Shown here piece after piece: positions 17,162 through 25,683 of a DNA stretch of 64,000 nucleotides. Position 1 is the stretch's first letter. Every line of letters starts with the position of its first letter. A program made the translations under genes and the position numbers. The notes below the pieces were generated by a model. It searched no databases. It saw nothing but the letters and a program-made list of their open reading frames with translations, and had not been told where the DNA came from. Source of the stretch: CAVPCY01 sp963770765 (GTDB taxonomy: Bacteria; Actinomycetota; Coriobacteriia; Anaerosomatales; PHET01); contig CAVYQS010000007.1 of the NCBI GenBank assembly GCA_963770765.1, forward strand, positions 372,001-436,000. The letters are read 5' to 3'.

Positions 17162-17995
17162 TCAGTCCAGGCCCCAGGTCTTGATGAGGGTAGCCATCTC
17201 ACCGTTCGACTCCATCTCCGCGAGCATCTCGTTGATGAAGGCCGTCAGATCGTCGGTGCCCTTCTTGCTGGCGATGCCGTAGTCCTGCGGCGAGAAGCCG
17301 TCGGGCAGGATGACCGAGTCTTCGGTCACGTAGCCGGACAGGATCGACTTGTCGACCGAGAAGGCATCGACGCGACCGGACTCGAGCGCGGCGTTGATCT
17401 CGGGGTACGTGGCGAACTCGGCGAACTCCACCTTGATGCCGGCGGCGTCGGCCTCGACCTGAACAGCGTCACGAGTCGTCGCGCCCTGCGCCACGCCGAC
17501 CTTCTTGCCGTCGAGATCGGCCAGGCCGGCGATCCCGGAATCCTTCTTCACGAGGAGGCCGACTTCGTCCTGATAGTACGGGTTGGAGAAGTTCCACTGC
17601 TCAAGCCGCTCGGGCTTGATGGTGAACGTGGCGATCACGACGTCGAGCTGGCCGTTGTCGAGCAGCGGGCCACGGGTCTTCGCGGTGACAGCCTCGAACT
17701 TGATGTCGTCCTCGGTAAGGCCGATGCGCGTAGCGAGGGCACGGGCAAGGTCGATCTCCATGCCCTCGAACTCGCCGGTGGTGGCATCGAGCAGACCGAA
17801 GTTCGGTACGTCGGCCTTCACGCCAACCTTGAGAACGCCGGCGTCCTTGATGGCCTGTACGCCTGCGGGCAGATCCCCGGTCATCTCGGTCTCGGTCTCC
17901 GTCGGCGCAGGCTCGCTGGAGCCGCATCCGACCAGCGCGAAGGCGCTGAAAGCCAGAACGAGCGAGAGAGCGAGCAACAATACTGTCTTCTTCAT
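17162..17995 (-). CDS. Amino-acid ABC transporter substrate-binding lipoprotein
   Basis: A 277-aa family 3 solute-binding protein. The signal peptide ends in lipobox LVGC, and an acidic Thr/Glu linker follows. The mature protein shows GVLKVGVKADVPNFG near the start and the GFDID-like segment as GMEIDLARALATRIG. The anchored protein presents an amino acid to the two permeases encoded after it. GGAGGAAGT is correctly placed before the ATG. It lies 105 bases after the ATPase gene, across a hairpin that may tune expression. Confidence 0.9.
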   Translation of the reverse strand: MKKTVLLLALSLVLAFSAFALVGCGSSEPAPTETETEMTGDLPAGVQAIKDAGVLKVGVKADVPNFGLLDATTGEFEGMEIDLARALATRIGLTEDDIKFEAVTAKTRGPLLDNGQLDVVIATFTIKPERLEQWNFSNPYYQDEVGLLVKKDSGIAGLADLDGKKVGVAQGATTRDAVQVEADAAGIKVEFAEFATYPEINAALESGRVDAFSVDKSILSGYVTEDSVILPDGFSPQDYGIASKKGTDDLTAFINEMLAEMESNGEMATLIKTWGLD

Positions 17996-18057
17996 ACTTC
18001 CTCCTTCTCCCCGGTAAGCTCCCGGGTCCGGTGACGCTCAGACTGCGGGTGGTACTC

Positions 18058-18077
18058 ACGAGGCCGCAGGGCCTCGT
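18058..18077 (-). promoter_or_regulatory. Hairpin between ATPase and binding-protein genes
   Basis: ACGAGGCC and GGCCTCGT form a perfect 8-bp stem with a GCAG loop, just after the ATPase stop and 63 bases before the binding-protein start. There is no U tract. In ABC importers such hairpins often protect or process mRNA so that the binding protein is made in excess; this role is inferred. Confidence 0.45.
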
Positions 18078-18100
18078 CGAAACCGAATAGAGCGCGTTCG

Positions 18101-18826
18101 CTAGCGAAGGATCTTGCTCAAGAACAGCTTCGTTCGATCGTGCTGCGGATTCTCGAAGAAGTGCTCCGGCGTCCCGTCTTCGATGATGAGGCCGTCGTCG
18201 AGGAAGATGACGCGGTCCGCAGCCTCCTTGGCGAATCCCATCTCGTGCGTGACCACGATCATCGTGATGCCGCTCTTCGCCAAGTCGATGATGACCTCGA
18301 GCACCTCTTGGATCATCTCGGGGTCGAGAGCCGAAGTGGGCTCGTCGAAGAGCATGACCTTGGGATGCATGTTGAGCGCGCGCGCGATCGCGACCCGTTG
18401 CTGCTGCCCGCCGGAGAGCTGTGCAGGATACTTGTCGGCCTTCTCGCTCAGACCCACCCGCTTGAGGTACCCGAGGGCAGACTCCGTCGCTTCGTCCCTC
18501 GACACACCGCACACGACGATCGGAGCGAGCGTGATGTTCTCGAGGACGGTCTTGTGCGGATACAGGTTGAACGACTGGAACACCATAGCCACCGATTGCC
18601 TGACCTTGGCGACGGGCGCGCGGTGCGCGGTGATGTCGACGCCGTCGACGATGACCTGGCCTGAGCTCGGCTTCTCGAGCATGTTGATACAGCGGATGAG
18701 CGTCGACTTGCCCGAGCCCGACGGGCCGATGATGACGAGCTTCTGGCCGCTGGGGACCACGAGGTCCACATTCTTCAGCGCCTGATGGCTTCCGAAGTGT
18801 TTGCTCACACCGACGAGCTCGATCAA
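18101..18826 (-). CDS. Polar amino-acid ABC transporter ATP-binding protein
   Basis: A 241-aa GlnQ/HisP-type ATPase with Walker A GPSGSGKST, Q-loop VFQSFNLYPH, signature LSGGQQQR, Walker B VMLFDEPTSALD and the switch His in VVTHE. It powers the importer encoded downstream. The TTG at 18826 is chosen: it is five or six bases after GAGGAG and gives the family N-terminus IELVGVSKHFG. An upstream ATG at 18907 would add about 27 unlikely residues. Confidence 0.92.
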   Translation of the reverse strand: MIELVGVSKHFGSHQALKNVDLVVPSGQKLVIIGPSGSGKSTLIRCINMLEKPSSGQVIVDGVDITAHRAPVAKVRQSVAMVFQSFNLYPHKTVLENITLAPIVVCGVSRDEATESALGYLKRVGLSEKADKYPAQLSGGQQQRVAIARALNMHPKVMLFDEPTSALDPEMIQEVLEVIIDLAKSGITMIVVTHEMGFAKEAADRVIFLDDGLIIEDGTPEHFFENPQHDRTKLFLSKILR

Positions 18827-18956
18827 TACCGCTCCTCTGCCGGGACCCCCCTGGGGCGGGTTGGACAGTACACCGCGCCGCATGTGTCCGAGGCGGAGAC
18901 CGCTCATCCGTGCGGTGACCTCACGCCTTTCGCGCGCGAGTCATTCTATCAGTCCA

Positions 18957-20021
18957 TCAGTCGGATGCGAGCCTGACGACCATCCGCTTCGACAGCAGGC
19001 CTACGACCGGGATCAGCGCCACCATGATTCCGACCGCGATCAGGACCTCCCACCACACGTCGGCGAGACTCCTGTTGAGTACCGCGATCTGCCAGATGGG
19101 GTCGATCACCCAGTACATCGGGAAGAGCTTGGCGATCCACTGCGGCCAGTCGGGGAACAGGTAGAAGATCACCGGTGCCATCAGGAACCAGCCGGTGCCC
19201 TTGATGATGCTGAACAGCACTGTGGAGTCCTTCGCGAACTCACCGGCCACCAGGCCCAGCGTCGCCGAAACGCCCGCAGCCACGAAGAGCACGAGCACCA
19301 GCTCGAACGGCCGCGAACCGAGCGCCCGGTTCATCGCCAAGGTGACCGCGGCCATCACAAACGCCAACAGCGTGCCGAGAAGCGCCTTGGACAGCAGCAC
19401 CTCCGACGCGCGAACCGGCGTCACGAGCACCGCGGAGAGCGTGCCCTTCTCCTTCTCGTCGACGAGGCTCGAACCCGGCACGAACACACCGGCCACGAGA
19501 AGCGCGTACATCATGATGATCGGCACGAGCCTCAGAGACAGCGGCAGCGCTTCTCGGCCGATATCGACGACCTCGACTTGCACAGGGGGAACCGTGCCCT
19601 CGACATCGCGGACGAAGTCGAGCGTGGTGACGGCGATGATCAACCGGTTCGACGCCAGCGATTCGCCGCTCACGAACAACTCGAGCAGCGGCTTCTCGCC
19701 CGCCCGGATCTCCCGGTCGAAATCGGCGGGCAGCACGAGCCCGGCGTCGTAGTCGTTGAGCCGGACCGCGTCGCCCATCGCGGCCGCATCGTCGAGGACG
19801 GTCACCTCGATGCCCTCCAGCGCGACGAACTGCTGGGTGAGCTGCGAGCGGCCCTCGTCGACGATCGCAAGCCGCGGCTTGGGTTCGAACAGCGAACCGA
19901 AGGCGAACTGGAAGACCACGGTGAGCGCCACCGGCAAGACGATCGCCCACATGAAGATCGGCGAACGCGGCCCCAGTGCGAGGTCCTTGCGGAGCAGTCG
20001 CCACACGCGCGCGGGGCTCAT
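18957..20021 (-). CDS. ABC-2 type export permease (second)
   Basis: A 354-aa ABC-2 family permease. It has one N-terminal helix, a large extracytoplasmic domain (about 40-180) and five C-terminal helices, with the conserved EKEKGTLSAVLVTPVRASE loop. The ATG at 20021 overlaps the stop of the first permease (ATGA). It is the last gene of an ATPase-permease-permease operon resembling NatAB sodium or drug exporters. The substrate is not determinable. Confidence 0.85.
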   Translation of the reverse strand: MSPARVWRLLRKDLALGPRSPIFMWAIVLPVALTVVFQFAFGSLFEPKPRLAIVDEGRSQLTQQFVALEGIEVTVLDDAAAMGDAVRLNDYDAGLVLPADFDREIRAGEKPLLELFVSGESLASNRLIIAVTTLDFVRDVEGTVPPVQVEVVDIGREALPLSLRLVPIIMMYALLVAGVFVPGSSLVDEKEKGTLSAVLVTPVRASEVLLSKALLGTLLAFVMAAVTLAMNRALGSRPFELVLVLFVAAGVSATLGLVAGEFAKDSTVLFSIIKGTGWFLMAPVIFYLFPDWPQWIAKLFPMYWVIDPIWQIAVLNRSLADVWWEVLIAVGIMVALIPVVGLLSKRMVVRLASD

Positions 20022-21205
20022 AGCGACTCCACCTTCCGCTTGAGCGTGAACAGTCCGGCCGAGTACACGACGACGAGCCACGCGGCGGTCATCGCCACGT
20101 AGATGGACACCTCCGAGAAGCCCGCTCCGTAGGCTGCGACCTGATTGAGCGTCTGGACGATACCGTACGTCGGCAGCAGCTGTATCCAGAGAGCGGCAGA
20201 GCCCGGGAACAGCACCGCCACCGCGGGGACCGTGAGCGGCACGATGATGGCCACCCCGTAGAAGAGCGTGCCCATGAAGTCCCGGCCGGCAGAACCGATG
20301 ATCATGCCGATGCCGGTGAACATCACCGCGCCCATGAGGATGATCAGCGTGAGCAGCCACCAGTTGGCGGCGGTGAAGGCGCCCACGAGGATCAGCAACA
20401 GCAACGCTTGCACGAACGCGAGCACCGACCCGAAGATGGTCTTGGAGGCCAGCACGTCGCCGATCGTCGCGGGCGTGACCAGGATCGCCGTTATGGTCTT
20501 CTGCGACACCTCGCTCGCGATCAGCGACGCGAGCGAGAACGTCTCGATCATCAGCACGAAGAACGCGAGCATCGGTCGCATCTTCTCGCGCAGTGAGACT
20601 TGGTCGCCGGTGCGGTCCACCCCCAAGATGAAGCTCTGCTCGTCGGGCTGCACGACCGGCAGGTCGTCTCCGGCGATCCCGTACGCGATCTGACGCACGA
20701 AGCTCGACATCGCTCCCTTGATCTCCGGCGGAACCGCAGCGTCCGAGTAGAGCTTCACCGTCGCGTTCTCCCCCACCCGGGTCTTGATCGCGAAGTCCTC
20801 CGGGAACGCGATGCCGATGGCGACCTCGAGCCGCTCGGCGTTGTCGGGGCGCGGCTCTCCCGCGTCGCGGTTCACGATCACGACGTCGCCTGCCTCGGTC
20901 CTCCACGCCTCGAGGTCATCGGCCACGACGCCCTCGAGAATCGCCTCGGTCTCGAACTGGACGAGTTCGAGGCCCTCGCCCTCGGACCCCTCTTCGTACT
21001 CCTCGATGAGTTCTTCGAGGTCCGTCTGATGGATGCCGAGCGTGATGGTCTCGTCGACGGTGTCGGGAATCAGATAGAAGAACGCGACGAAGATGACGAG
21101 GCCCGCGATGGTGAGGATCAGATACACCTTGTCGCGGGAGTACTGCAGCACGTCCTTGTCGAGGATCTTCGCGATGATCGTCCCGCGCGACACCGAACGG
21201 CTCAT
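20018..21205 (-). CDS. ABC-2 type export permease (first, NatB-like)
   Basis: A 395-aa permease with an N-terminal helix at about 27-45, an acidic extracytoplasmic domain and six C-terminal helices. It carries the family loop EVSQKTITAILVTPATIGDVLASK (shown here as two overlapping parts, EVSQKTITAIL and VTPATIGDVL). It closely resembles NatB, the membrane part of a Na+-exporting ABC system in Bacillus. Its start overlaps the ATPase stop by four bases. Probably forms a heterodimer with the next gene product. Confidence 0.85.
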   Translation of the reverse strand: MSRSVSRGTIIAKILDKDVLQYSRDKVYLILTIAGLVIFVAFFYLIPDTVDETITLGIHQTDLEELIEEYEEGSEGEGLELVQFETEAILEGVVADDLEAWRTEAGDVVIVNRDAGEPRPDNAERLEVAIGIAFPEDFAIKTRVGENATVKLYSDAAVPPEIKGAMSSFVRQIAYGIAGDDLPVVQPDEQSFILGVDRTGDQVSLREKMRPMLAFFVLMIETFSLASLIASEVSQKTITAILVTPATIGDVLASKTIFGSVLAFVQALLLLILVGAFTAANWWLLTLIILMGAVMFTGIGMIIGSAGRDFMGTLFYGVAIIVPLTVPAVAVLFPGSAALWIQLLPTYGIVQTLNQVAAYGAGFSEVSIYVAMTAAWLVVVYSAGLFTLKRKVESL

Positions 21206-22065
21206 CCCACGAGCCCCCTGCCGGTCAGCTCGATGAAGATCGCCTCGAGTGTGGCTTCCTCGCTGTGTACGGTGATGAGCTCGGGCGATGTGACGGCGGC
21301 TTTCAGCCGTTCACCCGTGTCGGTCTGGCCCAGGGCGATGACCTCTTCGTGGACTCCGTCGCCCGAGCGTGTCCGCACCTTGACGGCGCGCTGGCCGTAT
21401 TTGAGCTTGAGGTTCTCCGCCGTGTCGAGGGCGGCGATCTGGCCCTCGTTCAAGAACGCGACCCTGTCGGACAGCTCATCGGCCTCGAACATGTCGTGCG
21501 TGGTCAGCAGCACCGCAGCTCCCCGCTCAGCTTCCTGCCGGATGGTCGCGCGGATGGCTGCCGATGAGACCGGGTCGAGCCCGTCGGTCGGCTCGTCGAG
21601 GAACAGCACCTTGGGCGAGTTGATGAACGAGCGGGCGACCATCATGCGCTGGCGCATGCCCTTGGAGAAGCTCTTCACGCGATCGTTCGCACGATCGGCG
21701 AGTCCTACTCGGCGTAGGGCTTCCGTGGTATCGACGTCTTTCAGGCCGTACAGGCTCACGAAGAAGTCGAGGTTCTCCTTCGCGGTCATGTCCAGGTACA
21801 GGTTCTTCTCTTCGAAGCACACACCTATATGGGCCTGGAAGTCCGAGGAGCCCGACGTGATGTCGTCACCGAGGATCCGTGCGACGCCGCCCTGTGGCGG
21901 CAGCTGGCCCGTGAGCATCTTGATCGTGGTCGACTTGCCGGCACCGTTGGGCCCCAAGAAGCCGAGTATCTCCCCCGGCTGCACCTCGAAGCTGATGCCG
22001 CGTACCGCCTCGATGTCGCCGTAGCTGTAGGTGAGTCCCTCCACCTGGATCGCCGGCTGGCCCAT
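21202..22065 (-). CDS. ABC exporter ATP-binding protein (NatA-like)
   Basis: A 287-aa ATPase of the CcmA/NatA family with Walker A GPNGAGKST, a signature-position variant FSKGMRQRM and Walker B VLFLDEPTDGLDP. The switch His is in LTTHDM. A C-terminal extension of about 70 aa is typical of export ATPases. The ATG at 22065 is preceded by GGAGGG. It heads the three-gene exporter operon. Confidence 0.9.
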   Translation of the reverse strand: MGQPAIQVEGLTYSYGDIEAVRGISFEVQPGEILGFLGPNGAGKSTTIKMLTGQLPPQGGVARILGDDITSGSSDFQAHIGVCFEEKNLYLDMTAKENLDFFVSLYGLKDVDTTEALRRVGLADRANDRVKSFSKGMRQRMMVARSFINSPKVLFLDEPTDGLDPVSSAAIRATIRQEAERGAAVLLTTHDMFEADELSDRVAFLNEGQIAALDTAENLKLKYGQRAVKVRTRSGDGVHEEVIALGQTDTGERLKAAVTSPELITVHSEEATLEAIFIELTGRGLVG

Positions 22066-22253
22066 CAGCTGGCTCCCTCCGCGTCCCGTCACGCCGATTC
22101 GCTCATCGGCTCGAACCGCGTCGTCACAGACCCGACCGGCCGAGAAGCCCGTGATTCTTGATACCCCCTGGGGCGCGGGAGTGACCCAACCGGCCCTCGG
22201 TCCCGCGTGGCGACAGCCCCGCTTGGCGCGCGTTGCCTCGGAAGGCGGGAAGC

Positions 22254-22947
22254 CTACTCGGCGGGCGGAGTCGTGAAGTGGGACGGGTCGGGGACCGCCT
22301 CGGCGGCGCTCCTGAACAGGTCGCCACCGATGTGGCAGTAGCCCCCGGGGTTCTTGTCGAGGTAGTCCTGGTGGTACTCCTCGGCGGTCGTGAAACTCGT
22401 GAGGGGCGTGACCTCGATGGCGATCGGCTTGTTGTAGCCAGCCTGCAGCTGGGCGATCGAGCGGTCGATCACCGCACGGTCGGCGTCGTCGGAGTAGAAG
22501 ATGCCACTGCGGTACTGCGTGCCGACGTCGTTGCCCTGGCGGTTGACCGACGTCGGGTCGATGGCTTTGAAGAAGAGCTCGAGGATGAACGGCAGCGGGG
22601 CTACCGTGGGGTCGTAGTCCACCCGGACCGTCTCGGCGTCTCCGGTCAGACCGGTGACCACGTCACGGTATGTTGGCGAATCGGTGGTGCCATTGGCGTA
22701 GCCGGCCTCGGTGCCGACGACTCCCTTGATCGAGGCGATGTACTTCTCGACGCCCCAGAAACAACCGCCCGCGAGGTAGATGGTCGCCATGTGCTCGTCT
22801 CCCGTCGCCGTAGGTGAGGGCCGCTTCGGTGGCCCGCTTCTCTTCGATACCCGTTGTGCCCTGAGGAAGGCAGCCGCCGAGCAACACCGCCGTACATAGC
22901 GCGCCCACGACGAGCGCTCGTAGCGAGGAAGGAGGACGGCTGTTCAC
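22254..22947 (-). CDS. msrA: Peptide-methionine (S)-S-oxide reductase, lipoprotein form (frame interrupted near 22800)
   Basis: The catalytic domain (22790 to 22254, 178 aa) is MsrA. It has the active-site GCFWG, the substrate-binding EEYHQDYL and GGYCHIGGD. MsrA reduces methionine S-sulfoxide in proteins. Directly upstream, one frame away, a GTG at 22947 opens a lipoprotein signal peptide (RALVVGALCTAVLLGGC) that runs to the MsrA start without a stop. Removing one base near 22800 joins them, giving a membrane-anchored MsrA outside the cytoplasm. The alternative is a cytoplasmic MsrA starting at the ATG 22790, but its ribosome binding site is weak. Confidence 0.8.
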
Positions 22948-23096
22948 GAGCTTTGCCCTTCGGACAGCGATGCGGGTGGTGTGTGTCGACTCCGGTGCTT
23001 GGCAGAAGCGTGCGAGCTCGTCGCACGATGCGCCGCACCGGTAGGGAGCACCGTGCGTGCCAGCAAGACTGAACTGGGCAGGAGCGTAGCGCGCGG

Positions 23097-23840
23097 TCAG
23101 TTCGCCGAGGTTCCGGCGTTCACGACCACGGGCAGTCTGCCGTTCCAGTCGGCCCACAGGTTCGGGTCCGTGACCAGCTCGCACATGCAGTGCGCGACGT
23201 TCGCCATGGTGGTGCTGTCGGGCTTGGCGAGGCTACTCACGAGGCCCTCGTGCAACGCGTACTCCGAGATGTCACCTTCCAGAAGCGTATCGGGTCGAAC
23301 CACCACCCACTGCACGAACGGGTTCTCCGCACCGACCTCGCCACAGAGGAAGTCCGCCGCACGCTGGTTGTCCTTCGCCGGGGGGACGAGGCCCCGGAGC
23401 ACCGCCATGGCCATGCGCTCGAGCGCGCCCCGACGCGCATCCAGACCCCCGGGTCGATGCACCGAGACGCTGCTCATGAGTATGAACTTCACCGGCGCGT
23501 GGGGCTGCTCGGCTTCGATCGCCCGGGTCAGCCTCATCGCGGCCTGCGTGACGAGATCTCGCGGCGGCCCGAATATGCCCTTCAGGCCGATCGTGTGGCC
23601 GAGGCACGAGATGACCGCGTCGCAGCCGCGCACGTGGGTGCGGAGGTCCGCGTCGGTGAGCGACAACACGTCTGCCTCCACGACCGTCAGCCCCGGGTTC
23701 GTCGCGACCCCGGCCGGCAGCCGCTCGGCAGACCTCACGATCGCGCGAACAGCGACGTCGCGGCTCAGGAGCTGTTCGAGAACGCGGCCCCCTGTGCGCC
23801 CGGTTCCGCCAACAAGAAGTACTGTCTGACCCGCTGTCAT
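23097..23840 (-). CDS. NAD(P)-binding atypical short-chain dehydrogenase (NmrA/SDR_a5-like)
   Basis: A 247-aa Rossmann protein with the nucleotide motif GGTGRTGGRVL at the N-terminus and no clear YxxxK catalytic pair in the usual place. This is typical of NmrA-like or epimerase-like redox sensors. The ATG at 23840 has GGAGGTGG upstream. It lies after the XRE regulator gene (25-base gap, same strand) and may belong to its operon. Confidence 0.8.
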   Translation of the reverse strand: MTAGQTVLLVGGTGRTGGRVLEQLLSRDVAVRAIVRSAERLPAGVATNPGLTVVEADVLSLTDADLRTHVRGCDAVISCLGHTIGLKGIFGPPRDLVTQAAMRLTRAIEAEQPHAPVKFILMSSVSVHRPGGLDARRGALERMAMAVLRGLVPPAKDNQRAADFLCGEVGAENPFVQWVVVRPDTLLEGDISEYALHEGLVSSLAKPDSTTMANVAHCMCELVTDPNLWADWNGRLPVVVNAGTSAN

Positions 23841-23865
23841 CGGGCCACCTCCGGTCCGTGTGATC

Positions 23866-24090
23866 TCATGACTCCTGCTTCGGATACTGGAAGACCTCGT
23901 CGAGTGACACTCCGAACACCCTGGCGATCTGAAACGCCATCTCGAGCGATGGCGAGTACCGACCCTGCTCGATCGCGATCACGGTCTGCCGAGTGACGCC
24001 GACCTTGTCGGCCAGCTCCGCCTGGGTCATCTCGCCAGCGGCGAACCGGAGCGCCCGGATACTGTTGGTCACGCGCGTGGGCTTGACCAT
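23866..24090 (-). CDS. XRE-family transcriptional regulator
   Basis: A 74-aa Cro/C1-type helix-turn-helix protein (GEMTQAELADKVGVTRQTV, AIEQGRYSPSLEMAFQIARV), close to the YgzD/Xre group of small regulators. Its start is two bases after the stop of the upstream membrane protein, so translation is coupled. Palindromes in the operon promoter are plausible binding sites for autoregulation. Confidence 0.9.
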   Translation of the reverse strand: MVKPTRVTNSIRALRFAAGEMTQAELADKVGVTRQTVIAIEQGRYSPSLEMAFQIARVFGVSLDEVFQYPKQES

Positions 24091-24092
24091 GG

Positions 24093-24569
24093 CTAGAATC
24101 CCCTGCGGTAGGCGACGAGCTTCACCGACGATGACACGAGCGACCCGAGCACGAACGCCGCATACAACGCGTTCGCGATCCAGAAGTAGTCGTACTCGAG
24201 CATCGTCAGGCCAAGCGCGACGACCACGCCCACCGAGGAGACGTAGTACCCGACCAACGCGCCTCGCCGGCCGATGCTGGCGTCACGCTCGTCGGTCCGG
24301 CCGATGTCGTCACCGATGTCGTCGACCGAGCCTTCGCCGGTGATCTCGGCCGTGATGGCGGCGCCGACAGCCGTTGCGATGGCTGTGGCGATCGCCCCGA
24401 CGATGATGAGTACGACCGAAGCCACGACCGCGATGACGAGCGGCGGTTGGTACGCGATCTCAGCCGCCGACACCTCACCGAGCTGACTGAGCACGACCCA
24501 GAAGTAGACGGCCGAGACGGTCGCCGTGACGACCACGGCCACCCACGTCACCTTCTCCTCGAATGTCAT
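24093..24569 (-). CDS. Four-helix membrane protein (DUF2178-like)
   Basis: A 158-aa membrane protein with four hydrophobic helices (about 10-30, 44-68, 103-122, 128-148) and a charged cytoplasmic loop (GEGSVDDIGDDIG, TDERDASIGRR). Pairs of a small XRE regulator with a DUF2178-like membrane protein of this kind are common, but the function is unknown. The ATG at 24569 follows AAGGAGG. It is the first gene of the XRE operon. Confidence 0.7.
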   Translation of the reverse strand: MTFEEKVTWVAVVVTATVSAVYFWVVLSQLGEVSAAEIAYQPPLVIAVVASVVLIIVGAIATAIATAVGAAITAEITGEGSVDDIGDDIGRTDERDASIGRRGALVGYYVSSVGVVVALGLTMLEYDYFWIANALYAAFVLGSLVSSSVKLVAYRRGF

Positions 24570-24582
24570 GACTGCCTCCTTG

Positions 24583-24636
24583 ATGTCAGATATGTTTGAC
24601 ATACCCGACTGTAAAAGGATTCAGACATGATGTCAA
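24583..24636 (-). promoter_or_regulatory. Promoter with two palindromic operators for the XRE operon
   Basis: On the minus strand, TTGACA (24636-24631) and TACAGT (24613-24608) are spaced by exactly 17 bases. GACATgATGTC (24624-24634) overlaps the -35. ATGTCA-N8-TGACAT (24583-24602) lies just after the -10. Both share the half-site TGACAT, so one dimeric regulator, likely the XRE protein of this operon, could bind both. Confidence 0.65.
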
Positions 24637-24643
24637 GTATTAT

Positions 24644-25084
24644 TTACAATACGAACTCAACGTCTCCCGTGTACGAGAGCATCCACTGCACGCCGAACCG
24701 GTCGACAACGGTCCCGTACTTCTCCGCCCAGGCCGTGGCCTGAAGCGGCATCTCCACGGTCCCGCCAGCGGACAGCCCCTCGAAGACACGATCGGCCTCC
24801 GCGCCGCTCTCGGTCTCAAGGTAGATGTAGACGTTGTTGCCCGGGCTGAATGAATCCGCTTGCGGCCCGGCCACATCCGACGCCATCAGACCGACGCCGT
24901 TCGCGAGCGGCAGCGAGATGTGGGCGATCTTGTCGCGATCGGCCTCCGGAACCCCCATCGCGTCATCATCGAAGTCACGGAACCGCATGACCCCGTCGAA
25001 CTCGCCGCCGAACACCGAGCGGTAGAACTCGAACGCCTCAAGGGCGTTGCCATCGAAGTTGAGATAGACCGTCATGAACTGCAT
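24644..25084 (-). CDS. VOC-family (PhnB/glyoxalase-like) protein
   Basis: A 146-aa protein of the PhnB-like group of the vicinal oxygen chelate superfamily. It starts FMTVYLNFDGNALEAFEFY and contains DKIAHISLPL and WAEKYGTVVDRFGVQWML, which are hallmarks of the group. The real substrate is generally unknown. The ATG at 25084 has GGAGGT upstream. Its stop lies near the XRE promoter, so the two units are close tandem neighbours. Confidence 0.88.
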   Translation of the reverse strand: MQFMTVYLNFDGNALEAFEFYRSVFGGEFDGVMRFRDFDDDAMGVPEADRDKIAHISLPLANGVGLMASDVAGPQADSFSPGNNVYIYLETESGAEADRVFEGLSAGGTVEMPLQATAWAEKYGTVVDRFGVQWMLSYTGDVEFVL

Positions 25085-25154
25085 CTCGGTACCTCCATCG
25101 TCTGGCAGCCCGTCTCGAACTGCATCGTGCGGCCTGAAGCGCACCAGCGGCCCG

Positions 25155-25592
25155 CTACTCCATCCACCCAGTCGTGCCGAACGCCTGGTGAACCGCATCG
25201 GGCTTCAGCCGTTCCCACAGGCACATCTCGGCGCCGACCGACTTCAGCGAGTCGGTGATCGTTGTCTGCCACGTGTTCTCGAATGCCACCGCGATGACCA
25301 CCGAGCCCGGCGTCATTCCCTCGGTGAAATGCTCGGCACTCGCCGAGTCGAACAGGCCGGGGCCATCAAGCCTTCGGTAGCCGAGAAGTGCGGCGTCTTT
25401 GGGCCCGACGTCCTCCACGTCGAGACCGCGGACCGACCCGTCCTCCTCCATCAGCAGGATCATGGCGTCCACGACGCGTATCGCACCACTACTTGTGAGC
25501 CGCTCTATCGCCGCCAGGACCCGCCCGTCGAATGCCGGGTTGGCGAGGGTCGTGACCAAGACATCTACCGGGCCGTAGTCAGGCATGTTCAC
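25155..25592 (-). CDS. DUF6325-like protein
   Basis: A 145-aa cytoplasmic protein with alternating beta strands and helices (YGPVDVLVTTLANPAF, IRVVDAMILLMEEDGS) and a short C-terminal helix. It resembles DUF6325/DUF1269-type proteins of actinobacteria. The function is not known. The GTG at 25592 and the ATG two codons on are both possible starts; neither has a strong ribosome binding site. Confidence 0.6.
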   Translation of the reverse strand: MNMPDYGPVDVLVTTLANPAFDGRVLAAIERLTSSGAIRVVDAMILLMEEDGSVRGLDVEDVGPKDAALLGYRRLDGPGLFDSASAEHFTEGMTPGSVVIAVAFENTWQTTITDSLKSVGAEMCLWERLKPDAVHQAFGTTGWME

Positions 25593-25683
25593 CGCCGTCG
25601 TTGTCTGTACGCCGAGTACTCGTAGGACGATACCCTTTTCGACCTTCGACCCTCGCCCGGTGCCCAGGTACCGGCATGCCCCT

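Noticed and set aside
25613..25622. Palindrome CGAGTACTCG upstream of the DUF6325-like gene
   Set aside because: It is a single 10-bp palindrome in GC-rich DNA with no second copy or promoter context.
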